In this document: piece after piece, positions 1 through 7,955 of the stretch
How positions within the stretch are numbered: the first letter of the stretch is position 1
Layout: every line of letters begins with the position of its first letter
Assembly (NCBI GenBank): GCA_016930675.1
Contig: JAFGGG010000017.1
Span: 1-56,355, forward strand
DNA length: 56,355 nt
From: Spirochaetales bacterium
GTDB lineage: Bacteria; Spirochaetota; Spirochaetia; SZUA-6; RPPD01
Direction: 5' to 3'
Notes under the pieces: model-generated
The model's database searches: none
The model's input: only the letters and a program-made list of their open reading frames with translations
What the model was told of the DNA's origin: nothing
Made by a program: the position numbers and the translations under genes

Positions 1-111
1 CTGTGAGTTAATCGGTTTATATGTGGTATTACAGCAAAAAGCATGGTGTTGCTTCATTTGGGTACAGGCTTCGTACCACTAAATAAACTTTAGGCGACTT
101 ACAATATCCAT

Positions 112-140
112 TTGACTCTCTGTGTGCGACTGGGTATTAT
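112..140 (+). promoter_or_regulatory. sigma-70 promoter for thyX
   Basis: TTGACT at 112-117 and TATTAT at 135-140 are separated by exactly 17 nt. The predicted transcription start near 147 leaves about 20 nt of leader before the ATG at 167. Positions 1-111 hold no convincing gene. An open frame at 2-82 ends in a stop and could be the tail of an upstream gene, but it resembles nothing I know. Confidence 0.65.
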
Positions 141-166
141 AAGCACTGTACTTTATGGAGCAAAAT

Positions 167-874
167 ATGCAGGTGACATTAATAAGCTATACAGACAATC
201 CGGAACAGGTTTGCGTTCAGGCCGGAAAAGTATGTTACTCTCCTCATGGAATAAAGCAGATCCAAAAACATTTGAGCAAGGAGAAGGACGGGGCGTTTCT
301 CGCCAGAATCATCCGCATGGGCCATCTCTCCGTAATCGAACACGCAAGCTTTTCTTTTATGATAGAAGGTATTTCACGGGCATGTTCACATCAGCTGGTT
401 CGTCATAGAATCGCCTCTTTTTCTCAAAAAAGCCAGCGCTATGTTGATGAAAAACAGTTTGACTATATTATTCCTCCTTCCATAGCCGCTCATCAAGATG
501 CTGTTAAGACATATAATCAATTTATGGAACAAACTATGGCTTTCTACAATGAACTTGTTGACCATGGAATTCCAAAAGAGGACGCGCGTTTTGTATTACC
601 TAATGCCACCGAAACGAAGATCTTTGTATCCATGAACGGACGGGAGCTGCTCCATTTTTTTGAAAAAAGACTGTGCCAACGGGCTCAATGGGAAATCAGG
701 GCGGCAGCCGAACAGATGCTCGATCTGGTCAAGAAGATAGCCCCGAACATGTTTAGTACGGCAGGTCCGGGTTGTGTGTACGGATCGTGCCCCGAAGGCA
801 CGTTATCCTGCGGTAAAAGCAACGAAATGAGAAAGAAATACAAGAGTGCTGTTCATAAGGAATCCGATTCATGA
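167..874 (+). CDS. thyX: Flavin-dependent thymidylate synthase ThyX
   Basis: ThyX makes dTMP from dUMP in the cytoplasm, using methylene-tetrahydrofolate as carbon donor and FAD/NADPH as reductant, in place of ThyA. The protein of 235 residues is a normal ThyX length. The family signature RHR-x7-S is present at residues 79-89 (R79, H80, R81, S89), followed by Q90 and R91. I chose the ATG at 167 over an in-frame ATG at 155 because GGAG at 157-160 lies 6 nt before it and the promoter would leave only about 8 nt before 155. The stop overlaps the start of the next gene (ATGA), so the ATPase is probably translationally coupled. No thyA is visible in the window. Confidence 0.96.
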   Translation: MQVTLISYTDNPEQVCVQAGKVCYSPHGIKQIQKHLSKEKDGAFLARIIRMGHLSVIEHASFSFMIEGISRACSHQLVRHRIASFSQKSQRYVDEKQFDYIIPPSIAAHQDAVKTYNQFMEQTMAFYNELVDHGIPKEDARFVLPNATETKIFVSMNGRELLHFFEKRLCQRAQWEIRAAAEQMLDLVKKIAPNMFSTAGPGCVYGSCPEGTLSCGKSNEMRKKYKSAVHKESDS

Positions 875-3564
875 AGCATCTATATAAAAAGGATGCACCT
901 CACGCCTTACGTGCGCTGCAGGTTGAAGCTGATAACGGTCTTGACGATACGGCTGTTTTAAAAGGAAAAGAGCAATACGGCAGTAATGAGCTTGTAGAAA
1001 AAGATAAAAAAAGCGTTCTGCGTATATTATTCGACCAACTCAAAGAGGTCATGGTTATCATTCTGCTTGCAGCCGCAGTCATAAACGGAGTGTTCCTGCA
1101 GGAATATATAGATACCATAGTTATCCTTGTTATTGTTGTCCTCAATACGCTCCTCGGTTTCTGGCAGGAGTACAAAGCCGAAGCAGCCTTGGCCGCTTTA
1201 AAGAAATTGGCCGTCCCCCATGTCCGGGTCAGGCGCAATGGAGTTGTCAAGGAAATCTCCTCCAAAGAGTTAGTGCCCGGAGACATCATTCTCATCGAGG
1301 CCGGCAACATCGTGCCGGCCGATGCGCGACTGATAACTACAGCAAATTTAAGGGTTCAGGAAGCAACTCTCACCGGTGAATCAGAGCCCGTGACAAAAGA
1401 CCACTCGTTTGTGGCAAAAAAAGATCTTGAAATTGCCGACCGGAGAAATATGCTTTTTATGGGCACAATAATCACTTTCGGACGCGGAGAAGCGGTGGTA
1501 ACGGCCACAGGCATGCGGACGGAATTGGGAAAAATTGCCACCATGCTGCAGGAGGTTAAAGAGGAGCAGACACCGCTGCAGAAACGACTCTCAAAACTGG
1601 GGTATGTGCTCGCTCTTTCGGCGGTTCTCTTAATCCTCGTTGTGGCAAGCATTTCATTTTTAAACAACCAAGATCCCGTTATTACCATTAAAACCGCCAT
1701 CAGCATGGCGGTTGCCGCCATCCCCGAAGGTCTGCCCGCTGTAGTTACAATTTCACTGGCCTTGGGCGCGCGTAAACTTTTCACACACAAATCTCTTATC
1801 AGGAATCTTCCTTCAGTGGAAACCCTGGGCTCGGTAACGGTTATCTGTTCGGATAAAACGGGAACTCTCACCCAAAATAAAATGACCGTAACCAAAATTG
1901 CTCTTGCTCATAAAACCATAAGCATGGATACATTGACTCAAGCCAATATTTTACACAGCCAATCCGATGCCGGTCTGCTCCTTTTAGCGGGAACACTCTG
2001 CAATGATTCAACAGTTGTAAAAGTAAAAGACAAGTTCCAAACCACCGGAGATCCCACAGAAAGCGCGTTAGCAGTGGCCGGATTTGAGGTTAACATTATA
2101 AAAGCTGAAACAGAAACCGTATTACCTCGTGAAAGCGAACTTCCGTTTTCTTCAGAAAGAAAGCGGATGACAACCTTGCATAAAATATTGCCTCAAGCCC
2201 AATTTGATCCGCTCTTTGCCCCACTCCTTAAAACAAGCAAGACGAATCTCATATGCTTTACCAAGGGCGCAGTTGACGGTTTACTGGAAATTTCCACTCA
2301 TGTTCTCGCGGGAAAGGGCGTGGTACCGCTCACACCCGAATATAAAAAAAAGCTTTTAAAACACAACCAGAAATTCGCCGGACAGGGAATGCGAGTCATA
2401 GCAGCTGCCTGTAAACCTGTTAAAAACAGAAAGCTGCACATCACTGAAAATATCGAGAGCGGCCTCATTTTTATCGGCATGGCAGCCATGATCGATCCGG
2501 TACGGCCTGAAATAAAAAAGGCGGTTCGTACCTGTAAAAAAGCGGGGGTAAGGCCTATAATGATTACGGGCGATCATCCTCTTACAGCGCTTGCCATCGC
2601 CAAACAAGTCGAGATCACACGCGATGAATCCTATCTTACAGGTACGGATCTCTCCCGTTTAAGTTTTGAAGAGCTGAAACAAGCAGTAAAAACCGTGTCC
2701 GTCTATGCCAGAGTGAGTCCGGAACATAAAATGAAGCTTGTGGACGCTTTGCAGAGCGAGGGTCATATCGTGGCCATGACCGGAGACGGCGTGAATGATG
2801 CTCCGGCTTTAAAATCAGCTGATATAGGCATAGCCATGGGTATTACCGGTACCGATGTTTCCAAACAGGCTTCCGACATGGTGCTGCTGGATGACAACTT
2901 TGCAACGATTGTGAACGCCATAAAAGAAGGCAGAACTATCTATGATAATATCAAGCGTTTTATCCGGTATATTCTTACCGGCAACGTGGGTGAAATACTA
3001 GTAATGCTTTTGGGTCCTGTTTTAGGCTTACCCTTGCCTCTGCTTCCGCTTCAGATCCTCTGGATCAACCTGGTAACCGATGGCGCTCCGGCAGTGGCCA
3101 TGGGCTATGAATTGCCGGAGCGGGACACAATGGACAGACCTCCGTACTCACCCCGGGAAACTGTCTTCGCGCGCGGCGTGGGCAGACAGATTGTTTGGGC
3201 GGGAATCCTGGTAGCCGTCGTCTCACTCGGTGTGGGCTTGATCTTTGCTTATAACGGCACCGAGGAAGCAACATGGCGTACTATGATTTTCAGCACCCTT
3301 ACCTTTTGCCAGCTGCAGCTTGCTCTCAGTGTACGCTCAACGAAAACCTCGGTTTTTAAATTAAACTTCTTTTCCAACATTCCGCTTGTTATCGCCGTAC
3401 TGAGTACTTTTGGTTTGCAGCTGCTGCTGATTTATATACCCTATCTGCAGACCATTTTTAAAACCGCGCCCTTACATATTCATGAATTGCTGGTTTGCAT
3501 CGGAGCAAGTCTACTCATACTCATTGGTGTTGAAATAGAGAAGAGAGTATTACAAAAAAAATAA
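871..3564 (+). CDS. P-type Ca2+-transporting ATPase (P2 type)
   Basis: An 897-residue cation pump of the SERCA/SPCA group that probably exports Ca2+ from the cytoplasm using ATP. The cation-ATPase N domain is at the start, and the actuator motif TGES sits near residue 170. PEGLP (about 285) is in M4, and the phosphorylated Asp is D328 in DKTGTLT. The hinge motif GDGVNDAP is near 637. The M5 segment keeps GNVGE and M6 keeps NLVTDG, which match the Asn, Glu, Thr and Asp ligands of SERCA Ca2+ sites, so Ca2+ is favoured over Mn2+ or Na+/K+. About ten membrane segments can be counted. It overlaps thyX by 4 nt. Substrate assignment is by motif only. Confidence 0.9.
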   Translation: MKHLYKKDAPHALRALQVEADNGLDDTAVLKGKEQYGSNELVEKDKKSVLRILFDQLKEVMVIILLAAAVINGVFLQEYIDTIVILVIVVLNTLLGFWQEYKAEAALAALKKLAVPHVRVRRNGVVKEISSKELVPGDIILIEAGNIVPADARLITTANLRVQEATLTGESEPVTKDHSFVAKKDLEIADRRNMLFMGTIITFGRGEAVVTATGMRTELGKIATMLQEVKEEQTPLQKRLSKLGYVLALSAVLLILVVASISFLNNQDPVITIKTAISMAVAAIPEGLPAVVTISLALGARKLFTHKSLIRNLPSVETLGSVTVICSDKTGTLTQNKMTVTKIALAHKTISMDTLTQANILHSQSDAGLLLLAGTLCNDSTVVKVKDKFQTTGDPTESALAVAGFEVNIIKAETETVLPRESELPFSSERKRMTTLHKILPQAQFDPLFAPLLKTSKTNLICFTKGAVDGLLEISTHVLAGKGVVPLTPEYKKKLLKHNQKFAGQGMRVIAAACKPVKNRKLHITENIESGLIFIGMAAMIDPVRPEIKKAVRTCKKAGVRPIMITGDHPLTALAIAKQVEITRDESYLTGTDLSRLSFEELKQAVKTVSVYARVSPEHKMKLVDALQSEGHIVAMTGDGVNDAPALKSADIGIAMGITGTDVSKQASDMVLLDDNFATIVNAIKEGRTIYDNIKRFIRYILTGNVGEILVMLLGPVLGLPLPLLPLQILWINLVTDGAPAVAMGYELPERDTMDRPPYSPRETVFARGVGRQIVWAGILVAVVSLGVGLIFAYNGTEEATWRTMIFSTLTFCQLQLALSVRSTKTSVFKLNFFSNIPLVIAVLSTFGLQLLLIYIPYLQTIFKTAPLHIHELLVCIGASLLILIGVEIEKRVLQKK

Positions 3565-3618
3565 AGTTGCTTGATTTTTCACGCATTTCCCTTGATAATA
3601 GCCTCAGGCGGCACGCAA

Positions 3619-6306
3619 ATGGCAGAAAATGTCGAAAAACAAAATTTTATCCTTGCTCTTCTCGCAATTATTGTCATATTCACTCTGTTTTTAGGCCTGT
3701 TATCCTTTATCGGATACATAAATACCCTAAGGCTGTCGGCGGAACTGGCTAATGAGCAGATAGCTGTTTTAGCTTTTGAAAGCAAAAACAGCATCGACGA
3801 AAGCCTTGCCGGAGGGGCAACCTTAGAGCAATATCCGGGCTACAACAGTATCACCGACAGGCTTGTGGCAAAAGAAAAAGCCGTGCAACGGATTGAGGTA
3901 AGAGATCTTCATGATAAACTTATTTTTGAATATAAGCAGGACAATAATGTAGAGACCGGCACAGCCTTTGCCGACGCTCCTTTTAAACTGGTTGAAAGCG
4001 GTTACACGCAGGCTGAAACCGACACCTCCTTCTTACTCACATTTCCGCTTAATAACCGGACTCAGGTCGCGGGGAACTTTCATCTCATTATTTCAAAGTC
4101 AGTTGATCAAGGGCTTATATTTGAAAGTTTTACCTATATCTGGATGGCATGCGGAGGCGCGCTGCTGCTCTTCTCCGTATTACTATTCCTTTTAATGCGT
4201 AATCCTTCATTCAGGATTAAAATTGCCATAATAATTATCTGGTGCGTATGTTTTGCCGCACTTGCGGGATATATCATGTATAACATGTATACTTTAACCG
4301 AGGAAAAAACAGATCGACGCCTGGATGCCATAGCAGAAGCTGTTCAGCAAAGATTGCAGAATAATCTAACCCAGAATATCGATGCCGAGTTTTTAAGCAG
4401 CGCTTCACATATTTTAAATGATTACAAAATGAAAAATCCCGATATCGGCTATCTCAGTTTGACGAATAATGATACGGAATTAATTCACACAGACTTCGAT
4501 CAGGCGGAGGCGGTCTTATCAGGTGATGAACACTACAATCTCATCAGTAAAGACCTTACAGGAGCTGATGAGGATTCAGACACCAAGCCTGTAATAACGG
4601 TCGCTGTCAGAAAGATGTTGATATTTGAAAAGTTATATCCTTATGCAAAAAATCTGCTTATTATTCTTGCTGTCAGCATAGTGCTCGTAATCAGCTTTTT
4701 AAGCCTCGTGTGGGCGGCACGTAAACGCAACGAGTTGATGTCACCATCCGAGACAGATCGGAAGCCGCGTGCTCTGAGTAGAGAACTCGTATTCCCGCTC
4801 TTGCTCCTGGTTATATTTTGTGAAGGGCTCTTGGTCTCATTCCTCCCTATGTTCTTTAAGGAAGTGACAGCACAGGCCAAACTGGATCAAATTATGACCC
4901 CCCTCATGTTCTCGGCCTATTTCGCAGGTTTTTTTATAAGTCTCATTCCTTGTAGGATTGTGGTGCAGCGCACAAAACTCAAAGCGTTACTGGTTGCCGG
5001 GTCCGTTCTGCTGACGTCTGGTTACTTCATGATGGCGTTTTTTAATGAGTATTATTATCTAATCAGCTCACGGGCACTGACCGGTATGGGGCAGGGAATT
5101 ATCTTAATTAGTCTTATAACACTTTACAACCGGCGGTCTTCCAAGCAGGAAAATGCAAAAAAATCGAATTTCATCTATTTCGCTTTCGCGTGGGGGATGT
5201 TGGCAGGTATTGTTTTCGGGGCATTGCTGACAACATATATAACCATTCATGAAATATTCATTATAGCAGGAGCTGTGGGCGCGCTTATCCTTGTTTACAG
5301 CATCTTGTTTATACCGAAAATCGAAAAGGCGCGTGAACAACTGCAGGCACCCTCTGACGGAACGCATCCGGTTAAAAAGGCGCTGCGCACCCTGATCGAC
5401 GCCGAATTCTTCAAATCTTTCTTTTTTGTGGGCATAATCAGCAAAGCGGTTATTACGGGTGTAATCTTTTTTGCCCTGCCTCTGTTCTTAAAAGACAAAT
5501 TCAACCTCCCCGACATCGGTCAAATTATAATTGTCTATTTCGCCTGTTTTTTGCTGTCGAGTTTCCTCATATCAAAAGTCATTACAAAAAACAAACATCT
5601 CCGGATAATTCTTTTCCTGGGCACACAACTGGCCGGTTTTGGGCTTTTTGCGCTTGGTTTTATGAACTGGGAGCATATCGGCGGTATCCTTCCCAATGCC
5701 TTCGCTTCAACCATATTTATTACCGCCAGCTTAGGCCTGCTCGGTCTTTCCCACGGCCTGATCTCTATCCCTGTTTTGCGGCATATCACGCAAACAAAAA
5801 GCTCTGCCTTATGGAACAAATCTTCACTCGCGACCGCTTACCTTTTTTTAGCAGGTCTAGGGGCCATTGCCGGGCCGCTGCTTTTCGCCCAAATGCTCTT
5901 GCTTTTGGATGTCCAGACCCTCACCATAAGCTGGTTTGGAGTTCTTTCAATTCTGTGCGGTATTTTCTTTATCTGCGGCAAGTTCACTCCCTACGAATCT
6001 GAAACAGAACCTCAGGCGGAAATTATGACTGAATTAGAGAGTGCCGGTTTAGAAAACGGCCGGATGGAAGCAGAAATGGAAGAGGAACCGCAGGCTATCC
6101 CGGAAGCGGACATAGCGGGCGAGGATCAAGCCAGCCTGGAAGGCGACCTGGAGCAGAATGCAGCAGAAAACCTGAACCATAATCTCTTCGATGACCTCGA
6201 CGATAACCTGGCAGATAATAGTATAGATGACCTGGAAGACAACATTGAAGGCGGTTCAGAGGATAACATCGCGGATATTGAAGAGGATGATAAAGACCTG
6301 TTATAA
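3619..6306 (+). CDS. Membrane sensor fused to MFS transporter, acidic tail
   Basis: About 895 residues. A first membrane helix (about 15-40) is followed by a periplasmic segment of roughly 120 residues, two adjacent helices, a second periplasmic segment of roughly 110 residues, and another helix. A 12-helix major facilitator domain then runs from about residue 395 to 800. The final 85 or so residues are a cytoplasmic tail very rich in Asp, Glu and Asn with repeated D-D-L and D-N-I/L steps. The two extracytoplasmic segments look like paired ligand-sensor domains. I chose ATG 3619, with AGGCGG about 8 nt upstream, over a TTG at 3571. The gap to the ATPase is 54 nt, so one operon is likely. The stop overlaps that of the convergent gene within TTATAA. 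The substrate is not recognisable. Confidence 0.75.
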   Translation: MAENVEKQNFILALLAIIVIFTLFLGLLSFIGYINTLRLSAELANEQIAVLAFESKNSIDESLAGGATLEQYPGYNSITDRLVAKEKAVQRIEVRDLHDKLIFEYKQDNNVETGTAFADAPFKLVESGYTQAETDTSFLLTFPLNNRTQVAGNFHLIISKSVDQGLIFESFTYIWMACGGALLLFSVLLFLLMRNPSFRIKIAIIIIWCVCFAALAGYIMYNMYTLTEEKTDRRLDAIAEAVQQRLQNNLTQNIDAEFLSSASHILNDYKMKNPDIGYLSLTNNDTELIHTDFDQAEAVLSGDEHYNLISKDLTGADEDSDTKPVITVAVRKMLIFEKLYPYAKNLLIILAVSIVLVISFLSLVWAARKRNELMSPSETDRKPRALSRELVFPLLLLVIFCEGLLVSFLPMFFKEVTAQAKLDQIMTPLMFSAYFAGFFISLIPCRIVVQRTKLKALLVAGSVLLTSGYFMMAFFNEYYYLISSRALTGMGQGIILISLITLYNRRSSKQENAKKSNFIYFAFAWGMLAGIVFGALLTTYITIHEIFIIAGAVGALILVYSILFIPKIEKAREQLQAPSDGTHPVKKALRTLIDAEFFKSFFFVGIISKAVITGVIFFALPLFLKDKFNLPDIGQIIIVYFACFLLSSFLISKVITKNKHLRIILFLGTQLAGFGLFALGFMNWEHIGGILPNAFASTIFITASLGLLGLSHGLISIPVLRHITQTKSSALWNKSSLATAYLFLAGLGAIAGPLLFAQMLLLLDVQTLTISWFGVLSILCGIFFICGKFTPYESETEPQAEIMTELESAGLENGRMEAEMEEEPQAIPEADIAGEDQASLEGDLEQNAAENLNHNLFDDLDDNLADNSIDDLEDNIEGGSEDNIADIEEDDKDLL

Positions 6307-6855
6307 GTGAATCCCGAAAAGCTTATCGAGCGAAAGCGCGTCAAAGGTCTGGGTAACAAGGAAAAACACTATCCCCAATAATATCAACGCATAAAAGGCG
6401 GCAAAAACAAGCCGCAAAGGATTAATTCCTGCTTGTAATGCGGATCGCTCTGCCGGTTCGGCGGTCTGAGCTGAAGGTGAAGCCTTGAGTTCGTTGGCTA
6501 ACTCCACCCGCTTTGAACGCTGCTTTTTTTTCAGGTGTTTGAATATATTAAAACTCTTGGTTTTATGCAGAGGATTTATCATTTCCACTCTGAATACGCC
6601 CTTTTTATTAATACTCAAGCGCATTATCAGACTGTCTTCTTTTTGAACCGGTTTTTTTTTGTAATCTATGGTAAAAGAGCCCAGCTGAATCGTATACTCC
6701 GGATTTTCGCTGTCAACATAAAAAAACGGAATAAAAACCTTGTCCTGCTCGTCACGCACAGGAGTCAGCGTTATTTTGACCGGTGTCGTACTCTCAAAAT
6801 CCAAAAGCGGTTTAATCTGACCGTCAGGTTCTTTAATGCCGATATAATGTGCCAT
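6301..6855 (-). CDS. Hsp70 substrate-binding-domain-like protein with C-terminal membrane anchor
   Basis: 184 residues of unknown function. The N-terminal 110 or so residues contain a G-S-F-T-I strand, then D-S-L-I-M-R-L-S-I-N-K-K-G-V-F-R-V. This resembles the beta-sandwich substrate-binding domain of DnaK-type proteins (a G-x-F-x-L strand, then I-x-V-x-F-x-I-D-x-N-G-I-L-x-V), but there is no ATPase domain. A Lys/Arg-rich stretch and an Ala/Glu linker follow, then one hydrophobic helix (about 148-170) and a short tail, so the sandwich is probably held at the inner membrane. Start: the ATG at 6855 is preferred because an alternative TTG at 6891 lies inside the -35 box. The Hsp70 similarity is by eye and needs structure prediction. 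Confidence 0.55.
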   Translation of the reverse strand: MAHYIGIKEPDGQIKPLLDFESTTPVKITLTPVRDEQDKVFIPFFYVDSENPEYTIQLGSFTIDYKKKPVQKEDSLIMRLSINKKGVFRVEMINPLHKTKSFNIFKHLKKKQRSKRVELANELKASPSAQTAEPAERSALQAGINPLRLVFAAFYALILLGIVFFLVTQTFDALSLDKLFGIHL

Positions 6856-6862
6856 ACTTAAC

Positions 6863-6891
6863 AGAGTAATTATTTCACTGCATATTGTCAA
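6863..6891 (-). promoter_or_regulatory. Candidate sigma-70 promoter, near-leaderless
   Basis: On the minus strand, TTGACA (6891-6886), a 17-nt spacer and TACTCT (6868-6863). The predicted start near 6857 is almost at the ATG (6855). The -10 is weak (3 of 6), the -35 perfect. Confidence 0.45.
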
Positions 6892-6907
6892 TCAGGTTTT
6901 TTCCCGC

Positions 6908-6936
6908 TTGACTTCTCATTCCATTTACACTACTTT
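6908..6936 (+). promoter_or_regulatory. Candidate sigma-70 promoter for metF
   Basis: TTGACT (6908-6913), 17 nt, TACTTT (6931-6936). This leaves a leader of about 66 nt before metF. I saw no folded SAM or cobalamin riboswitch in it. Confidence 0.4.
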
Positions 6937-7008
6937 ATTTAAGGATTTTTATTCGACTATAAAGACATACTTATAGATAAACCGATTAAATAAATAGTAG
7001 CACAGATT

Positions 7009-7899
7009 ATGCATATAAAAGATATACTAAGCAAAAATAAAACCTCTTTCAGTTATGAATTCTTTCCCCCCAGGACAAAGGAAGCTTCGGATCGCCTTTT
7101 CACCACCATCCAACAGCTCTCTCATTATAATCCATCCTATGTGAGCGTGACCTACGGAGCCGGAGGTTCGACCCGTGAACTTACCCATAATCTGATTATC
7201 AAAATCAGAAAACAGATAAAAATACCGGTTGTGAGTCATCTGACCTGTATCGGTTCAAGCAAGACTGAGATTTTAGGTATTTTAGAAAAATATAACCGAA
7301 GCGGTATTGAAAATATTCTGGCTATCCGCGGCGATCAACCGCAAGCTAGCATGGCGAAAAATCCGATCGCGGACGGCTTCACCTATGCAGCGGAACTGGT
7401 GGCGTTTATCAAAAAACATTTTCCCCGCATGGGAATCGGAGTAGCCGGCTATCCCGAAGGCCATCCCCAGACTCCCAATCGCCTTGAGGAAATCGAGCTG
7501 TTAAAACAAAAGGTCGACGCGGGGGCCGATTATATCTGTACGCAGCTTTTTTTTGATAATCGCGATTTCTATGATTTCCGCGAGCGTTGTGAATTGGCCG
7601 GTATCAAAGTACCTATTATCGCCGGGATCATGCCCGTCACCTCACTGAAAAGCATGCAGAGGATTGCGGAACTGGCCGCAGGAGCCCGCATTCCCGCCAA
7701 ACTGCTCAAGGCAATCTACAGAGTAAAAGACCCGTCCCTGGTCGAAAACGTGGGCATTCACTGGGCAACCGAACAGGTTCTTGAACTTCTCGACAACGGA
7801 GTAAAGGGTATCCATTTCTATACCCTCAACAGATCGAATGCCACACTGAGAATCTATCAGTCGCTGGGCATTACCAACATCGAACAGGTATCCGGGTAA
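7009..7899 (+). CDS. metF: Methylenetetrahydrofolate reductase
   Basis: Reduces 5,10-methylene- to 5-methyl-tetrahydrofolate for methionine synthesis, or oxidises it in one-carbon pathways. The 296-residue length is typical of MetF without the eukaryotic regulatory domain. Visible family motifs are S-Y-E-F-F-P-P-R near residue 13, V-T-Y-G-A-G-G near 45, H-L-T-C near 75, I-R-G-D near 105, and T-Q-L-F-F-D near 180, all in TIM-barrel order. Both ThyX and MetF draw on methylene-tetrahydrofolate. No metH or metE is nearby. The ATG at 7009 has only a weak ribosome-binding site. Confidence 0.93.
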   Translation: MHIKDILSKNKTSFSYEFFPPRTKEASDRLFTTIQQLSHYNPSYVSVTYGAGGSTRELTHNLIIKIRKQIKIPVVSHLTCIGSSKTEILGILEKYNRSGIENILAIRGDQPQASMAKNPIADGFTYAAELVAFIKKHFPRMGIGVAGYPEGHPQTPNRLEEIELLKQKVDAGADYICTQLFFDNRDFYDFRERCELAGIKVPIIAGIMPVTSLKSMQRIAELAAGARIPAKLLKAIYRVKDPSLVENVGIHWATEQVLELLDNGVKGIHFYTLNRSNATLRIYQSLGITNIEQVSG

Positions 7900-7932
7900 A
7901 AATTTCCAATTACCCCTTGCCTAACTTTAACG

Positions 7933-7938
7933 TATAAT
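7933..7938 (+). promoter_or_regulatory. -10 element for aspS
   Basis: A perfect TATAAT 18 nt before the ATG, with a poor -35 (TTACCC at 7910-7915, spacer 17). The predicted leader is about 11 nt without a Shine-Dalgarno. Confidence 0.4.
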
Positions 7939-7955
7939 GGTAGATTCACTCAACC

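Noticed and set aside
2..82. Open frame at the left edge that could be the tail of an upstream gene
   Set aside because: Only 26 codons, no recognisable family and composition not convincing; the thyX promoter begins soon after.
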